Source of the DNA: Microbacterium sp. MF43
GTDB lineage: Bacteria > Actinomycetota > Actinomycetes > Actinomycetales > Microbacteriaceae
Direction of reading: 5' to 3'
DNA: 64,000 nucleotides
NCBI RefSeq assembly: GCF_012847295.1
Contig: NZ_JABBDY010000002.1
Span: 558,001 to 622,000, forward strand
Both the position numbers and the translations under genes were made by a program. Position 1 is the first letter of the stretch, and each line of letters starts with the position of its first letter. The notes under the pieces are model-generated. The model was not told the DNA's origin, searched no databases, and worked only from the letters and a program-made list of their open reading frames with translations. This document shows positions 17,374 to 25,914 of the stretch, piece by piece.

Positions 17374-18666
17374 GTGAGCTTCCCGCACCGCCCGCCTCAG
17401 CTGGTGGTCGAGACCCGCGAGATCGACCCGATCGACGACCTGCTGGCGTTCACCGACCCGCGTTCGCCGCTCGCCTGGCTGCGCCGTGGCGACGGCATCG
17501 TCGGTGTGGGTCGCATGGTCGCCGGCTTCGAGCAGGGCGGAGCGACCTCGATCGCCGAGGCGCCCCTCTCGGCCGCCGACACGTGGCGCGCGCTGTGTGC
17601 GGAAGCCGAGGTCGATGACCCCGTCGGACTGCACGGCACGGGTCTCGTGGCCTTCGGCACGCTCGTCTTCGACTCCCGCTCGGCCGCCTCGAGCCGCCTC
17701 ATCGTCCCGCAGGCGATCATCGGCCGGCGCGACGGACGCTCGTGGATCACGCGGATCCGGGCGGCCGGGGTCGAGGCATCCGTTTCCGCTCTCGACCCGG
17801 TGCCCTACGGGCCGTACTGGTCCGCGACGCTCGGACCCGGCGCCCTCGACCCGGAGGGATACCAGGCGGCGGTCCGCACCGCACTGGATGCGATCGCCGC
17901 GGGCGAGGTCGAGAAGGTGGTGCTCGCGCGGGATCTCGTGGGCACGGTGCCCGCGAGAGCCGATCTGCGGCGGCTCGTGCGCGCGCTCGCGACCGGCTAT
18001 CTCGACACGTGGACCTTCGCGGTCGACGGCCTCATCGGTGCGAGCCCCGAGACCCTGGTGACCGTCTCCGGCGGCGAGGTCACTGCGCGGGTGCTCGCCG
18101 GGACCATCCCGCGCGGGGCCGACAACGAGGACGACGACGCGGCGTCCTTCCGTCTGGTCCACAGCGGCAAGGACCTCGACGAGCACCAGTACGCGGTGCA
18201 GAGCGTGCTCGACGCACTCGAGCCCCACACGACCTCGCTGCGCGCCGACGACGAGCCGTTCGCCCTCGAGCTGCCGAACCTGTGGCACCTCGCCACGGAT
18301 GTCGCGGGCGACATCGCCGACCATGCCTCCGCCCTCGACCTGGTCGCGGCACTGCATCCGACCGCGGCAGTGGCGGGAACGCCGACGGATGCCGCGGTCG
18401 AGGTCATCCGCCGGGTCGAGCCGTTCGACCGTGGCCGGTACGCGGGCCCCGTCGGATGGGTCGACGCGAGCGGCGACGGCGAATGGGCGATCGCGCTGCG
18501 CTGCGCCCAGATCGGCTCCGAGCCGGTGCGCGGGTTCGCCGAGTCCAGCGACACGATCCCGGTCGTCGCGCACGCCGGGGCGGGGATCGTCGCGGGGAGC
18601 GACCCCGAGACGGAGCTGCTCGAGACCCGGGTGAAGTTCCGGCCGATCGTCGACGCGCTCGCCTGA
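17374..18666 (+). CDS. menF: Isochorismate synthase
   Basis: A 430-residue chorismate-binding enzyme that converts chorismate to isochorismate, the committed step towards menaquinone. C-terminal motifs include GEVEKVVLARDL near 178, FAVDGLIGASPETLV near 215, ARVLAGTIPRGAD near 235, LHPTAAVAGTP near 328 and the closing VAHAGAGIVAGSDPETELLETRVK. Salicylate synthases are related, but the menaquinone setting favours MenF. GTG start, leaderless. Confidence 0.88.
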   Translation: MSFPHRPPQLVVETREIDPIDDLLAFTDPRSPLAWLRRGDGIVGVGRMVAGFEQGGATSIAEAPLSAADTWRALCAEAEVDDPVGLHGTGLVAFGTLVFDSRSAASSRLIVPQAIIGRRDGRSWITRIRAAGVEASVSALDPVPYGPYWSATLGPGALDPEGYQAAVRTALDAIAAGEVEKVVLARDLVGTVPARADLRRLVRALATGYLDTWTFAVDGLIGASPETLVTVSGGEVTARVLAGTIPRGADNEDDDAASFRLVHSGKDLDEHQYAVQSVLDALEPHTTSLRADDEPFALELPNLWHLATDVAGDIADHASALDLVAALHPTAAVAGTPTDAAVEVIRRVEPFDRGRYAGPVGWVDASGDGEWAIALRCAQIGSEPVRGFAESSDTIPVVAHAGAGIVAGSDPETELLETRVKFRPIVDALA

Positions 18667-18668
18667 GG

Positions 18669-18698
18669 CGCCCGCCCGAGACCGGCTCGGACGGGGCG
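18669..18698 (+). terminator. Hairpin after menF
   Basis: CCGAG (18676-18680) pairs with CTCGG (18686-18690), extended by GC-rich outer pairing, a few bases after the menF stop. The remaining bases to the convergent gene end at 18769 show nothing else. Confidence 0.4.
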
Positions 18699-18768
18699 AC
18701 TCAGACGGCGTGCGCGACGTCCGTGCGCCGCACGCGGGCCGCCTGCGGGACGCGAAGGACCAGCACCG

Positions 18769-19662
18769 TCAGGACTTCTTCTCGGGTGCGAACAGCATCC
18801 GCGCGAGGACCAGCATCATCAGGGCGAAGCCGCCGGCGAAGGCGACGGGTGCCCACCACCAGCCGACGGTGAAGACCAGCACCGCGATGACGGCGAACGT
18901 CACCAGCCAGATCGCGGCCGTATAGATCCCGAACCGCGCCGCGGTCTCGGGCTCGCGCTCGAACCGGTTCGGCGGCTCGTTCGCGTGGGCGTGCCGGGTC
19001 CAGGCCTTGTGGCGGTTGGTCTGCGTGGCGCCGAGGAACGCGAAGAGGATGATCGAGGTGATCACGCCGAGGGCGGCGAACACGATCCCCCACACCGGCA
19101 TCGATCCGAAAGCGACGAGGGCGCCGAAGCCCAGGCCGTACGCACCGAGGAACGTCGCCAGCGCGAATCCGCCCGCGCGCTCCGGCGGCATGGGGTGGTT
19201 CGTCGTCGTCTCCTGCGAGAGCGAGTCGCCCACGAGCAGGCCGAGCGCGGTCGAGGCGAAGCCGAAGAGCGCGACCTGACCCCACACGATGATCGGCAGG
19301 ACGCCGGCCGCGCTCAGGATCGCCAGCGCGAGTCCGACGACGGCGATGGCCGACCACACGACCACGCGGACCACGAAGCCCGGCTTCGGGCGGATGCGGT
19401 GCTTCTGCTGCAGGGCCGCGTAGCCGGCGAGGCCGGGGCGGGGCGCGGCATCCGTCTCCGCCAGCAGCTCGCGCACGTCGCCCAGCTCGCCGACCGCCAG
19501 GCGCGCGGCTTCGGAGGGGGTGCGCCCGGATGCCTCGAGCTCCGCGGCGCGAGCCAGCAGGTTGGCGCGGACCTCCTCTTTCAGGTCCTGCGCGTCAGGG
19601 GTCATGGCGATGCCCTGGAAGGCCTCGTCGAGGAGGCGATGGATGTCGGTGTTCTCTGTCAT
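18769..19662 (-). CDS. HAAS/permease-prefix domain membrane protein, module A
   Basis: A 297-residue protein. Its N-terminal about 70 residues (DIHRLLDEAFQGI..., LKEEVRANLLARAAELEASG, ARLAVGELGDVRELLAETDA) match the cytosolic helical HAAS/DUF1700-type prefix that usually accompanies PadR regulators. Six hydrophobic segments follow. The start overlaps the PadR stop by 4 bases, so the pair is translationally coupled. HAAS proteins are thought to act in membrane signalling with PadR; the signal is not known. A second such module with unrelated membrane part lies at 29-30.4 kb. Confidence 0.78.
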   Translation of the reverse strand: MTENTDIHRLLDEAFQGIAMTPDAQDLKEEVRANLLARAAELEASGRTPSEAARLAVGELGDVRELLAETDAAPRPGLAGYAALQQKHRIRPKPGFVVRVVVWSAIAVVGLALAILSAAGVLPIIVWGQVALFGFASTALGLLVGDSLSQETTTNHPMPPERAGGFALATFLGAYGLGFGALVAFGSMPVWGIVFAALGVITSIILFAFLGATQTNRHKAWTRHAHANEPPNRFEREPETAARFGIYTAAIWLVTFAVIAVLVFTVGWWWAPVAFAGGFALMMLVLARMLFAPEKKS

Positions 19663-20012
19663 TTCTCCGTGCCCTTCACGTCGAGGAGCGAGTCGATGAT
19701 GCGGCGCGTGGCGTTCCAGGCCGCGACGTTGCTGCTGAACACGGCGCGCCCGGCGTCCGTGATGCGGTAGTACTTGCGGCGGCCGCCCTGCGTCTCGTCA
19801 CCCCAGTAGGACTCGACGAGCCCGTCCTTCTCGAGCCGCCGGTAGGTCGCGTAGAGCGTCGCCTCTTTGATCTCGTGGTCGCCGCCGGTGGCGTCGCGGA
19901 TCGTCTTGTAGATCTCGAAGCCGTACCTGTCGCCGCGACGGAGCACGCCGAGCACGATCGTGTCGGTGTGGCCGCGCAGCAGATCGGCTGCGAACGCGTC
20001 ATTCTTTGTCAT
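19659..20012 (-). CDS. PadR family transcriptional regulator, module A
   Basis: A 117-residue PadR-type winged-helix repressor: DLLRGHTDTIVLGVLRRGDRYGFEIYKTI at the start, then ATLYATYRRLEKDGLVESYWGD and RKYYRITDAGRAVF. The start at 20012 is chosen because it gives the canonical N-terminus and sits 7 bases after a TACAGT -10 box; longer readings run into the operator. It probably represses its own operon through the 7-bp inverted repeat at 20016-20040. Confidence 0.87.
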   Translation of the reverse strand: MTKNDAFAADLLRGHTDTIVLGVLRRGDRYGFEIYKTIRDATGGDHEIKEATLYATYRRLEKDGLVESYWGDETQGGRRKYYRITDAGRAVFSSNVAAWNATRRIIDSLLDVKGTEK

Positions 20013-20015
20013 GTC

Positions 20016-20040
20016 GAGTACTGTATCACATCTAGTACTC
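20016..20040. promoter_or_regulatory. PadR operator and promoter, module A
   Basis: GAGTACT (20016-20022) and AGTACTC (20034-20040) are perfect 7-bp arms around an 11-base spacer. They overlap the TACAGT -10 box used by the minus-strand padR, so binding would block polymerase. The site also lies 54 bases upstream of the divergent methyltransferase start. Confidence 0.6.
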
Positions 20041-20080
20041 CATGAAACACTCATCTATACCGCATCAGATGACCGGAGCC

Positions 20081-20086
20081 TAGACT
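20081..20086 (+). promoter_or_regulatory. -10 box, leaderless promoter of the methyltransferase
   Basis: TAGACT, 7 bases before ATG 20094. Confidence 0.5.
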
Positions 20087-20093
20087 CCGACGC

Positions 20094-20858
20094 ATGTCGT
20101 TCGACGTCGCCGCCGAAGCCTACGACCGGTTCATGGGCCGCTTCTCGTCGCCCCTCGCCGAGACCTTCGCCGACTGGGTCGACCTGCCGCCCGATCCGCG
20201 CGTGCTCGACGTGGGGTGCGGGCCCGGCGCCCTGCTGGGCGCGCTCCATGACCGCGTCGCGCCGGACCAGCTCGCCGGCGTCGACCCGTCCGAGAGCTTC
20301 CTCGCCGCCGCCCGTGCGCGCTTCCCGTGGGCCGACCTCCGTCATGGTTCCGCCGAAGCGCTCCCCTTCGACGACGACGCGTTCGACGCGGCTCTCGCCG
20401 AGCTGGTCGTGCACTTCATGACGGATGCCTCGGCAGGCCTCCGCGAGATGGTGCGCGTGACCCGCCCGAAGGGCGTGGTGGCGGCCTGCGTGTGGGATTT
20501 CGCCGGTCGGCGAGCGCCGCAGAGCACGTTCTTCGCGGCGCTGCGGGACGTCGTCGCCGACATCGACGACGAGTCCGGACGCGCCGGGGCGAGGCGCGGC
20601 GACCTCGGCCGGCTCCTCCACGATGCCGGGTGCAGCCACGTGGAGGAGTCCGAGCTGACCGTCGCGGTCGACTACGCGAGCTTCGAGGAGTGGTGGGATC
20701 CGTACACCCTCGGGGTCGCTCCCGCGGGCCGACAGCTCGCGGCCCTCGACGAGGCCGACCGGGAAAGGGTGCGCACGCGCTGCCTCGAGCTGCTCCCGCC
20801 CGCGCCGTTCACGATCGAGGCGACCGCGTGGGCCGCGCGCGGCACGGCGAGCGTCTAG
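20094..20858 (+). CDS. Class I SAM-dependent methyltransferase
   Basis: A 254-residue methyltransferase of the type 11/25 group: AEAYDRFMGRFSSPLAETF near residue 7, the SAM motif VLDVGCGPGALLGAL near 40, the acidic GVDPSESFL, and an AELVVHFMTD motif IV region near 103. The small molecule acted on is not evident. It lies divergent from padR-A, so may be affected by that operator. Its stop overlaps the stop of the convergent PPK2 gene by 4 bases. Confidence 0.82.
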   Translation: MSFDVAAEAYDRFMGRFSSPLAETFADWVDLPPDPRVLDVGCGPGALLGALHDRVAPDQLAGVDPSESFLAAARARFPWADLRHGSAEALPFDDDAFDAALAELVVHFMTDASAGLREMVRVTRPKGVVAACVWDFAGRRAPQSTFFAALRDVVADIDDESGRAGARRGDLGRLLHDAGCSHVEESELTVAVDYASFEEWWDPYTLGVAPAGRQLAALDEADRERVRTRCLELLPPAPFTIEATAWAARGTASV

Positions 20859-21718
20859 GTCAGCTGCAGGCGCTTCTTCTCCGCCTCGACGTCGAAGGTC
20901 GCCGCGGGCCAGCGCGGATTGATCTCCTCGAGCGTCTCGAGCAGCAGGTGCTGCACCGCGAGCCGCGCGTACCATTTGCGGTTGGCCGGCACCACGTGCC
21001 ACGGGGCGTGGTCGGTCGACGTGCGGTCGAACACCTGCTGGTAGGCGTCCATGTACATCGGCCACAGCCGGCGCTCGTCGACGTCCCCCGGGTTGTACTT
21101 CCAATGCTTGTCAGGCCGGTCCAGTCGCTCCGTGAGCCGCGACTTCTGCTCGTCCGACGAGATGTGCAGCATCACCTTGAGGACGCGGGTCCCGGCATCC
21201 GTCAACTGCTTCTCGAACGTGTTGATCGCACCGTACCGGCGCTCGATCTCGTCGTGAGGGGCCAGCTCCCGCACGCGCCCGATGAGGACGTCCTCGTAGT
21301 GCGAGCGGTCGAAGACCCCGATGATGCCCGGCTCGGGCACGCGCTTGGCGATGCGCCACAGGAAGTCGTGGTCGAGCTCCTCGGGCGTGGGCTTCTTGAA
21401 GGCCGTGATCGCCACGCCCTGCGGATCGACGGAGCCGACCACGTGACGCACGATCCCGCCCTTGCCCGCGGAGTCCATGGCCTGCAGCACCAGCAGCACG
21501 GCCGCGTTCGTCGCATCGACACGACTCTGCGCGAACAGTCGCTCCTGGAACTCGTCGAGCTGCTGCGCCCCGGACGCCAGGTCTTCGGCGGCCTGCGCCT
21601 TGTCCTGCTCGTAGCCGGGGGTGCCGGACGGGTCGACTTCGGCGAGGACGAAGCCCTCGTTCACGCGCAGAAGCTCGCCCACGTCGCCCGTCCAGTGCTT
21701 CTGGCTGATCGCGATCAT
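20855..21718 (-). CDS. ppk2: PPK2 family polyphosphate kinase (polyphosphate:nucleotide phosphotransferase)
   Basis: A 287-residue single-domain PPK2. The Walker A is AMDSAGKGG at residues 80-88, the lid region carries FDRSHYEDVLIGRVREL near 158, and Walker B-like KVMLHISSDEQKSRL lies near 200. It transfers phosphate between polyphosphate and nucleoside mono- or diphosphates, a route to ATP or GTP under energy limitation. One PPK2 domain of this length fits class I or III. The promoter resembles the leaderless type with CATGAT 6 bases before ATG. Confidence 0.88.
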   Translation of the reverse strand: MIAISQKHWTGDVGELLRVNEGFVLAEVDPSGTPGYEQDKAQAAEDLASGAQQLDEFQERLFAQSRVDATNAAVLLVLQAMDSAGKGGIVRHVVGSVDPQGVAITAFKKPTPEELDHDFLWRIAKRVPEPGIIGVFDRSHYEDVLIGRVRELAPHDEIERRYGAINTFEKQLTDAGTRVLKVMLHISSDEQKSRLTERLDRPDKHWKYNPGDVDERRLWPMYMDAYQQVFDRTSTDHAPWHVVPANRKWYARLAVQHLLLETLEEINPRWPAATFDVEAEKKRLQLT

Positions 21719-21724
21719 GTGCCT

Positions 21725-21730
21725 ATCATG
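21725..21730 (-). promoter_or_regulatory. -10 box (CATGAT), leaderless promoter of ppk2
   Basis: CATGAT on the minus strand, 6 bases before ATG 21718; it has the A at position 2 and T at position 6 required of a -10 box but lacks the first T. Confidence 0.4.
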
Positions 21731-21764
21731 CCGAGCCGACGCCGTCCAGGCGAGGAAAGGACCC

Positions 21765-23576
21765 TTACCGCTCCAGCGGAACCTCGATCAGCTGCCGGCC
21801 GCCGGCGGGCGACGTGAGCGCCTGGTCCAGTGCCGACCGGGTCGTCACGCGCGTGTACTCCCAGCCATAGGCGAGCGCGAGGTGCTCGAGCCGCACCGCG
21901 TGGGGGGTGAGGAGCACGCGGTCCATCGCGTCCGCGCCGGCGATCGCCGCGACCTCGAGTCCGTCGAAGATCGTGCCGCCGTGGTCGTTGCCGACGATGA
22001 CCTGCATGCGCGGTTCGTCCTCCCCCGGGGGGAGCAGCAGTGCGCCGACGTCGTGCAGCAGCGCGAGGTCGCCCAGCAGCACGCGCGTGACACCGGGATG
22101 ACCGTCCACCTGACTGGCCACCGCGACGCCGGTCGCCGTGGCGATCGTGCCGTCGATCCCCGCGAGGCCACGGTTGGAGTGCACCGGCACCTTCTTGCCG
22201 CCGAGCAGTTCGTCGGCGACCCGCACGAGGCGGGACGAGCCGAACACGAGGCGGTCGTGCGGCCAGGTCGCCCGCCACACGGCGTCGACGAGGGCGCCGC
22301 GGTCGAGCGGTGCGCGCACCACCGCGAGTTCGGCCGCGATGGCGCCGAGGCGCTCGTGCGGCACCGCCGAGGCGAGGCCGTCGGCGTCGGGCGCGGGCGG
22401 GGCGAGGTCGACGGATGCCTCGCGAGAGGCGTGCATCCACGCGCCGAGCCATTCCCGGTCGGCCTCGCCGCTGGCGACAGCGACCGCGTCGACGGCGGTC
22501 GTCACGCCATTGAGGTTGAGCGGCTCGCCGGGCCCGCGCAGCGCGATGACGTCGACCTCGGGATCGGTCAGGAGCGTCGCGACCTCGCGGCTGAGCGTCG
22601 GGTGCCCCAGCACGACCGCGCGCTCGATCCGGCCCCCGAGGGCGGGGTCGCGCAGCAGCGCCCGGTATCCGTGCACGAGCTGACGCCCGAAGCGCGCGCC
22701 GCTGACGATCTCGGCGATGAGCGGCCACGAGCCGGCATGCGCGAGCTGCTCGGCGTCGGGCCCGGCATCGGCTCCGGCGACGACCACCGTGCGCGGCCCG
22801 CGCACCAGCACGAACGGCGCGTCTTCGGGATCGTCGGGAACGTCGGACTCGCCGATCCCTCCTCCGCCCTGGTACAGGGCGCCGGATGCCTCGTCCTCCG
22901 GACCGTCGTCGGCGGGCGCGGCGTCGGGATGGCTCTCGGTCGCCACCTCGAGCTCGGCCGCAGGCATGCCGAACCACGCCGGCAGGTCGCCGGCGAGCGG
23001 CTCACGGAACGGGAGATTGAGGTGCACGGGACCCGGTGGCCGCAGCCCCACGCCGAGCGCGGCGGCGAAGGCCTCCTCGGCGACGCCGCGGAACATGAGG
23101 CTCTGCTCGCCGTCGCCGAGGTCGTCGCGCAGATCGGGCACGGGGAGGTCCGCCTCGTACCGGACACTCGGGGCGAACATGCCGGGCTGTCGCGTGGTCT
23201 GGTTCGCACCGACACCGCGCAGCTCCGGGGGGCGGTCGGCCGTGAGGAGGAGCAGGGGCACGCCGGCGTGATGGGCCTCGAGTGCGGCGGGGAGCAGGTT
23301 CGACACCGCGGTCCCCGACGTGCAGACGACGGCCGCCGGCATCCGTGTCTCGCGTCCGATGCCGAGTGCCGTGAAGCCCGCGACGCGCTCGTCCACGCGG
23401 ACGTGCAGCCGCACAGTGCCGCGACGCTCGAGTTCGGCGGCTGCGAGCGCGAGCGCCTGGGACCGTGAACCCGGGCTCAGGACGACATGGCGCACGCCGA
23501 GCTCGACGAGACGCGCGAGGAGTGCCGCGGCCGCGTCGGTCGCCGCGGAGGCGAGTCCGCGCTCCTGTCCCGCCAC
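21765..23576 (-). CDS. menD: MenD, 2-succinyl-5-enolpyruvyl-6-hydroxy-3-cyclohexene-1-carboxylate synthase
   Basis: A 603-residue thiamine-diphosphate enzyme that joins isochorismate and 2-oxoglutarate in menaquinone synthesis. VLSPGSRSQALALA near 32 and VCTSGTAVSNLLPAALEAH near 82 are MenD signatures, ELRGVGANQTTRQPGMF near 120 continues the family pattern, and the ThDP motif begins LLGDLALLHDVGALL near 497 and ends with IVGNDHGGTIF. GTG start two bases after the stop of the upstream PLDc_N gene, so the two are coupled. Confidence 0.94.
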   Translation of the reverse strand: MAGQERGLASAATDAAAALLARLVELGVRHVVLSPGSRSQALALAAAELERRGTVRLHVRVDERVAGFTALGIGRETRMPAAVVCTSGTAVSNLLPAALEAHHAGVPLLLLTADRPPELRGVGANQTTRQPGMFAPSVRYEADLPVPDLRDDLGDGEQSLMFRGVAEEAFAAALGVGLRPPGPVHLNLPFREPLAGDLPAWFGMPAAELEVATESHPDAAPADDGPEDEASGALYQGGGGIGESDVPDDPEDAPFVLVRGPRTVVVAGADAGPDAEQLAHAGSWPLIAEIVSGARFGRQLVHGYRALLRDPALGGRIERAVVLGHPTLSREVATLLTDPEVDVIALRGPGEPLNLNGVTTAVDAVAVASGEADREWLGAWMHASREASVDLAPPAPDADGLASAVPHERLGAIAAELAVVRAPLDRGALVDAVWRATWPHDRLVFGSSRLVRVADELLGGKKVPVHSNRGLAGIDGTIATATGVAVASQVDGHPGVTRVLLGDLALLHDVGALLLPPGEDEPRMQVIVGNDHGGTIFDGLEVAAIAGADAMDRVLLTPHAVRLEHLALAYGWEYTRVTTRSALDQALTSPAGGRQLIEVPLER

Positions 23577-23578
23577 GG

Positions 23579-24040
23579 TCAGCCGACGGCCCCGCGCTGC
23601 CCCCGCTCGTCGTCGCCGTCGTTCGGGCGCGCGGGCGGGTCGGCCGGGGTCTCGGGCGTCGAGGCCGCCGCGCCGTCGGCGGTCTTCGACTCGGGTGACG
23701 CCTCCGCAGATGTGCGCGGGGCGTCGTCCTCGGCGTCGAGCTGAGCGAGCTCCTCCTCGAGGCGGCGGATGCGCTCGTCCTGGTCGGAGATCGCGCCGAT
23801 GCGCCCGAGGAACTCGGGATCGTCATCGGGTGCTCGCCGAGCAGCCGCCGTCGACTTCCGCATGCGACCCACGACGAGCCACAGGATGCCGCCGAGCACC
23901 GGGAGAAGGACGACGATGAGGATCCACACCGGCTTGCTGACGCCGCGGTGGCGGGTGGCCGGCTGCACGGCGCAGTCGACGATGGTGAAGATCCAGAAGG
24001 CGATCGCCACCAGGCCGAGGATCAGCAGCAGCCGAGGCAT
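23579..24040 (-). CDS. PLDc_N domain membrane protein
   Basis: A 153-residue protein with two N-terminal hydrophobic segments (about 3-22 and 40-60) in the layout of the phospholipase D nuclease N-terminal (PLDc_N) domain: CAVQPATRHRGVSKPVWILI and a second span ending LWLVVGRMRK. The rest is charged, with a predicted coiled coil (DQDERIRRLEEELAQLD) and a disordered Ala/Pro tail. Such proteins often neighbour menaquinone genes in Microbacteriaceae. Function unknown. Promoter is leaderless. Confidence 0.75.
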   Translation of the reverse strand: MPRLLLILGLVAIAFWIFTIVDCAVQPATRHRGVSKPVWILIVVLLPVLGGILWLVVGRMRKSTAAARRAPDDDPEFLGRIGAISDQDERIRRLEEELAQLDAEDDAPRTSAEASPESKTADGAAASTPETPADPPARPNDGDDERGQRGAVG

Positions 24041-24046
24041 ACAGCC

Positions 24047-24052
24047 ATCCTA
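24047..24052 (-). promoter_or_regulatory. -10 box, leaderless promoter of the PLDc_N-menD pair
   Basis: TAGGAT on the minus strand, 6 bases before ATG 24040. Confidence 0.55.
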
Positions 24053-24127
24053 GGCGGGCGCGGCGGGACGCGGCTCTCTCGTGACCGAACCGTCGCCTGC
24101 GCCGGGCGGCCGGTGTCCGGGCTCGCC

Positions 24128-24133
24128 TACGAT
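24128..24133 (+). promoter_or_regulatory. -10 box, promoter of the DUF4229 gene
   Basis: TACGAT lies 6 bases before GTG 24140. The intervening GGAGGG looks like a ribosome site but would not be in the transcript if it starts at the GTG. Confidence 0.5.
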
Positions 24134-24139
24134 GGAGGG

Positions 24140-24424
24140 GTGAAAGTCCGCTCTGCCCTGGTGTACACGGTGCTGCGGCTCCTGGCGTTCCTCGTGCCCT
24201 TCGGGATCCTCATGCTCTTCGAGGTCATGCGCGACTACTACTGGCTGGCCGCGATCTTCGCGGCGCTGATCGGGCTGAGCCTCTCGATGCTCTTCCTGCG
24301 CCGCCCCCTCGACGAGATGACGGCCGGACTGGCCGAGCGGCGCGCGCGTTCGCGCCGGCAGACGAGCGATGAGGACGTGGAAGATGCCGCGACCGGCGCT
24401 TCCCGCCCGGCCGACGCCGACTGA
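24140..24424 (+). CDS. DUF4229 small membrane protein
   Basis: A 94-residue protein starting at GTG. Two membrane spans (about 8-28 and 33-54) are followed by RRPLDEMTAGLAERRARSRR and an acidic tail. The layout matches the actinobacterial DUF4229 family, found regularly beside menA. Function unknown. It converges with menA with only 6 bases between the stops. Confidence 0.72.
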   Translation: MKVRSALVYTVLRLLAFLVPFGILMLFEVMRDYYWLAAIFAALIGLSLSMLFLRRPLDEMTAGLAERRARSRRQTSDEDVEDAATGASRPADAD

Positions 24425-24430
24425 ACCCGC

Positions 24431-25411
24431 TCAGCCCACGAACGCCCAGAAGAGGAACGCCCCGTAGGCGACCGATGTCAGCGACGTGAGACCCAGCGCG
24501 ACGACGAGTTCCCGCGGATCGCGGTAGGTCCACACGATCAGGATCGCCGGGAGCGCCGCGAGGAGCACGAGCAGCGTGAGCCACGCGATCGGGTAGAACA
24601 GCGCGAGGAACACGGCGATCCCGAACGGCACCAGCACGAAGACCGTGAACAGCCAGCGCGTCGCCGTGCGACCGATGAGCACGGTGAGGGTGCGCTTGCG
24701 GGCGGCTCGATCCTGGTCGATGTCGCGCAGATTGTTGGCCAGCAGCACCGCGCACGCGAGGAGCCCGGCACCGACCGCCCCGAACCACGCCTCCTGCGGC
24801 AGCGCGAACGCCTGGACCCACGTGGTCCCGAGGGTGGCGACGAGCCCGAAGAAGACGAACACCATGAGCTCGCCGAGGCCGTAATAGCCGTACGGCCGCT
24901 TGCCGCCGGTGTAGAACCACGCGGCTGCGATGCACACCGCGCCCACGGCGAGGAACCACCACTGCTGCGTGCGGATCGTGATCGCAAGGCCGGCGATCGC
25001 CGCGATGGCGAAGAACAGCAGCGCCGCGGTCAGCACCGCGCGCGGCGACGCCTTGCGCGATGCGGTGAGGCGCGCGGGTCCGACGCGATGATCATCGGTG
25101 CCCCGGATGCCGTCGCTGTAATCGTTCGCGTAGTTGACGCCGATCTGCAGCGACACCGAGACGATGAGGCAGAACAGCGCGATCACCCAGTGGAACCGGT
25201 CCACCACGAGCATCGCGGCCCCGGTGCCGATGAGGACCGGGGTCACTGCCAGCGGGAGGGTGCGCAGGCGCGCGGCAGAGATCCAGTCGCCGGTCGTGGC
25301 GGGCTGGACCGCGCGGGGATCGCGCGGCTGGTGAGATCGCTGCGGGTTGCCGCGCGCGGACTGCTTCTTCGGAGCGGGGTGCTTGCGCTTCTTGCTGGGA
25401 GTGCCTGCCAC
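24431..25411 (-). CDS. menA: 1,4-dihydroxy-2-naphthoate polyprenyltransferase
   Basis: A 326-residue integral membrane UbiA-family prenyltransferase that attaches the polyprenyl chain to dihydroxynaphthoate. The first Asp-rich motif is NYANDYSDGIRGTD near residue 92 and the second is ANNLRDIDQDRAARKRTL near 228. About eight membrane spans are visible. A Lys/Arg-rich N-terminal extension precedes WISAARLRTLPLAVTPVLIG, where many homologues begin. GTG start with TAGGAT 8 bases upstream; an ATG within that spacer is out of frame. Confidence 0.92.
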   Translation of the reverse strand: MAGTPSKKRKHPAPKKQSARGNPQRSHQPRDPRAVQPATTGDWISAARLRTLPLAVTPVLIGTGAAMLVVDRFHWVIALFCLIVSVSLQIGVNYANDYSDGIRGTDDHRVGPARLTASRKASPRAVLTAALLFFAIAAIAGLAITIRTQQWWFLAVGAVCIAAAWFYTGGKRPYGYYGLGELMVFVFFGLVATLGTTWVQAFALPQEAWFGAVGAGLLACAVLLANNLRDIDQDRAARKRTLTVLIGRTATRWLFTVFVLVPFGIAVFLALFYPIAWLTLLVLLAALPAILIVWTYRDPRELVVALGLTSLTSVAYGAFLFWAFVG

Positions 25412-25419
25412 GAATCGCC

Positions 25420-25425
25420 ATCCTA
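25420..25425 (-). promoter_or_regulatory. -10 box of menA
   Basis: TAGGAT on the minus strand, 8 bases before GTG 25411. Confidence 0.5.
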
Positions 25426-25525
25426 GAGGTCGAGTCGATGTCGTCGGGGCAGCAGCGGCGGAGTGGACAGTGCGCGGCGCGCAAGCCCCTCCCCCGCCGT
25501 CGGCGACCCGGCGAAGGATGTCATC

Positions 25526-25909
25526 ATGCTGAGCATCGGAACGATCGTGCTGACCGTCGAGGACATCGATCGCGCCGCCGCCTTCTGGCGGGAGGCGCTC
25601 GGGTATGTGAACCGGGGGGAGCCGAGCGACGACTGGCTCATCCTCGACCCTCCCGACAAGCCGAACTGGGCGGCCCCGGGGGCCAGCCTCGCCCTGTCGG
25701 TGACCGGCTACCCGCAGCACTACCCGCCGCGCATCCACCTCGACCTCTACGCCGAGGACCAGGAGGGCGAGGTCGAGCGCCTGCTCGGCATAGGTGCGCG
25801 CGAAGTCGACTGGGACGACTACCCCGACGACGCCGACTGGATCGTCCTCGAAGACACCGAGGGCAACCGCTTCTGCGTCGTGGACGTCGGCGACTTCTCC
25901 GAGGCCTGA
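25526..25909 (+). CDS. VOC (glyoxalase/bleomycin resistance) family protein
   Basis: A 127-residue vicinal-oxygen-chelate protein: TIVLTVEDIDRAAAFWREALGYV at the start, IHLDLYAEDQEGEVERLLGIGA in the middle, and VLEDTEGNRFCVVDV at the end. The histidine in IHLDL and the glutamate near the end fit metal-binding positions. The substrate is unknown. ATG 25526 is preferred because it begins the first beta strand and has AAGGA upstream. It converges with menE. Confidence 0.82.
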   Translation: MLSIGTIVLTVEDIDRAAAFWREALGYVNRGEPSDDWLILDPPDKPNWAAPGASLALSVTGYPQHYPPRIHLDLYAEDQEGEVERLLGIGAREVDWDDYPDDADWIVLEDTEGNRFCVVDVGDFSEA

Positions 25910-25914
25910 TCGTC

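Noticed and set aside
17002-18573. A 523-codon minus-strand frame opposite menF
   Set aside because: It is a shadow: Arg/Gly/Asp-rich without motifs, while menF on the other strand is complete.
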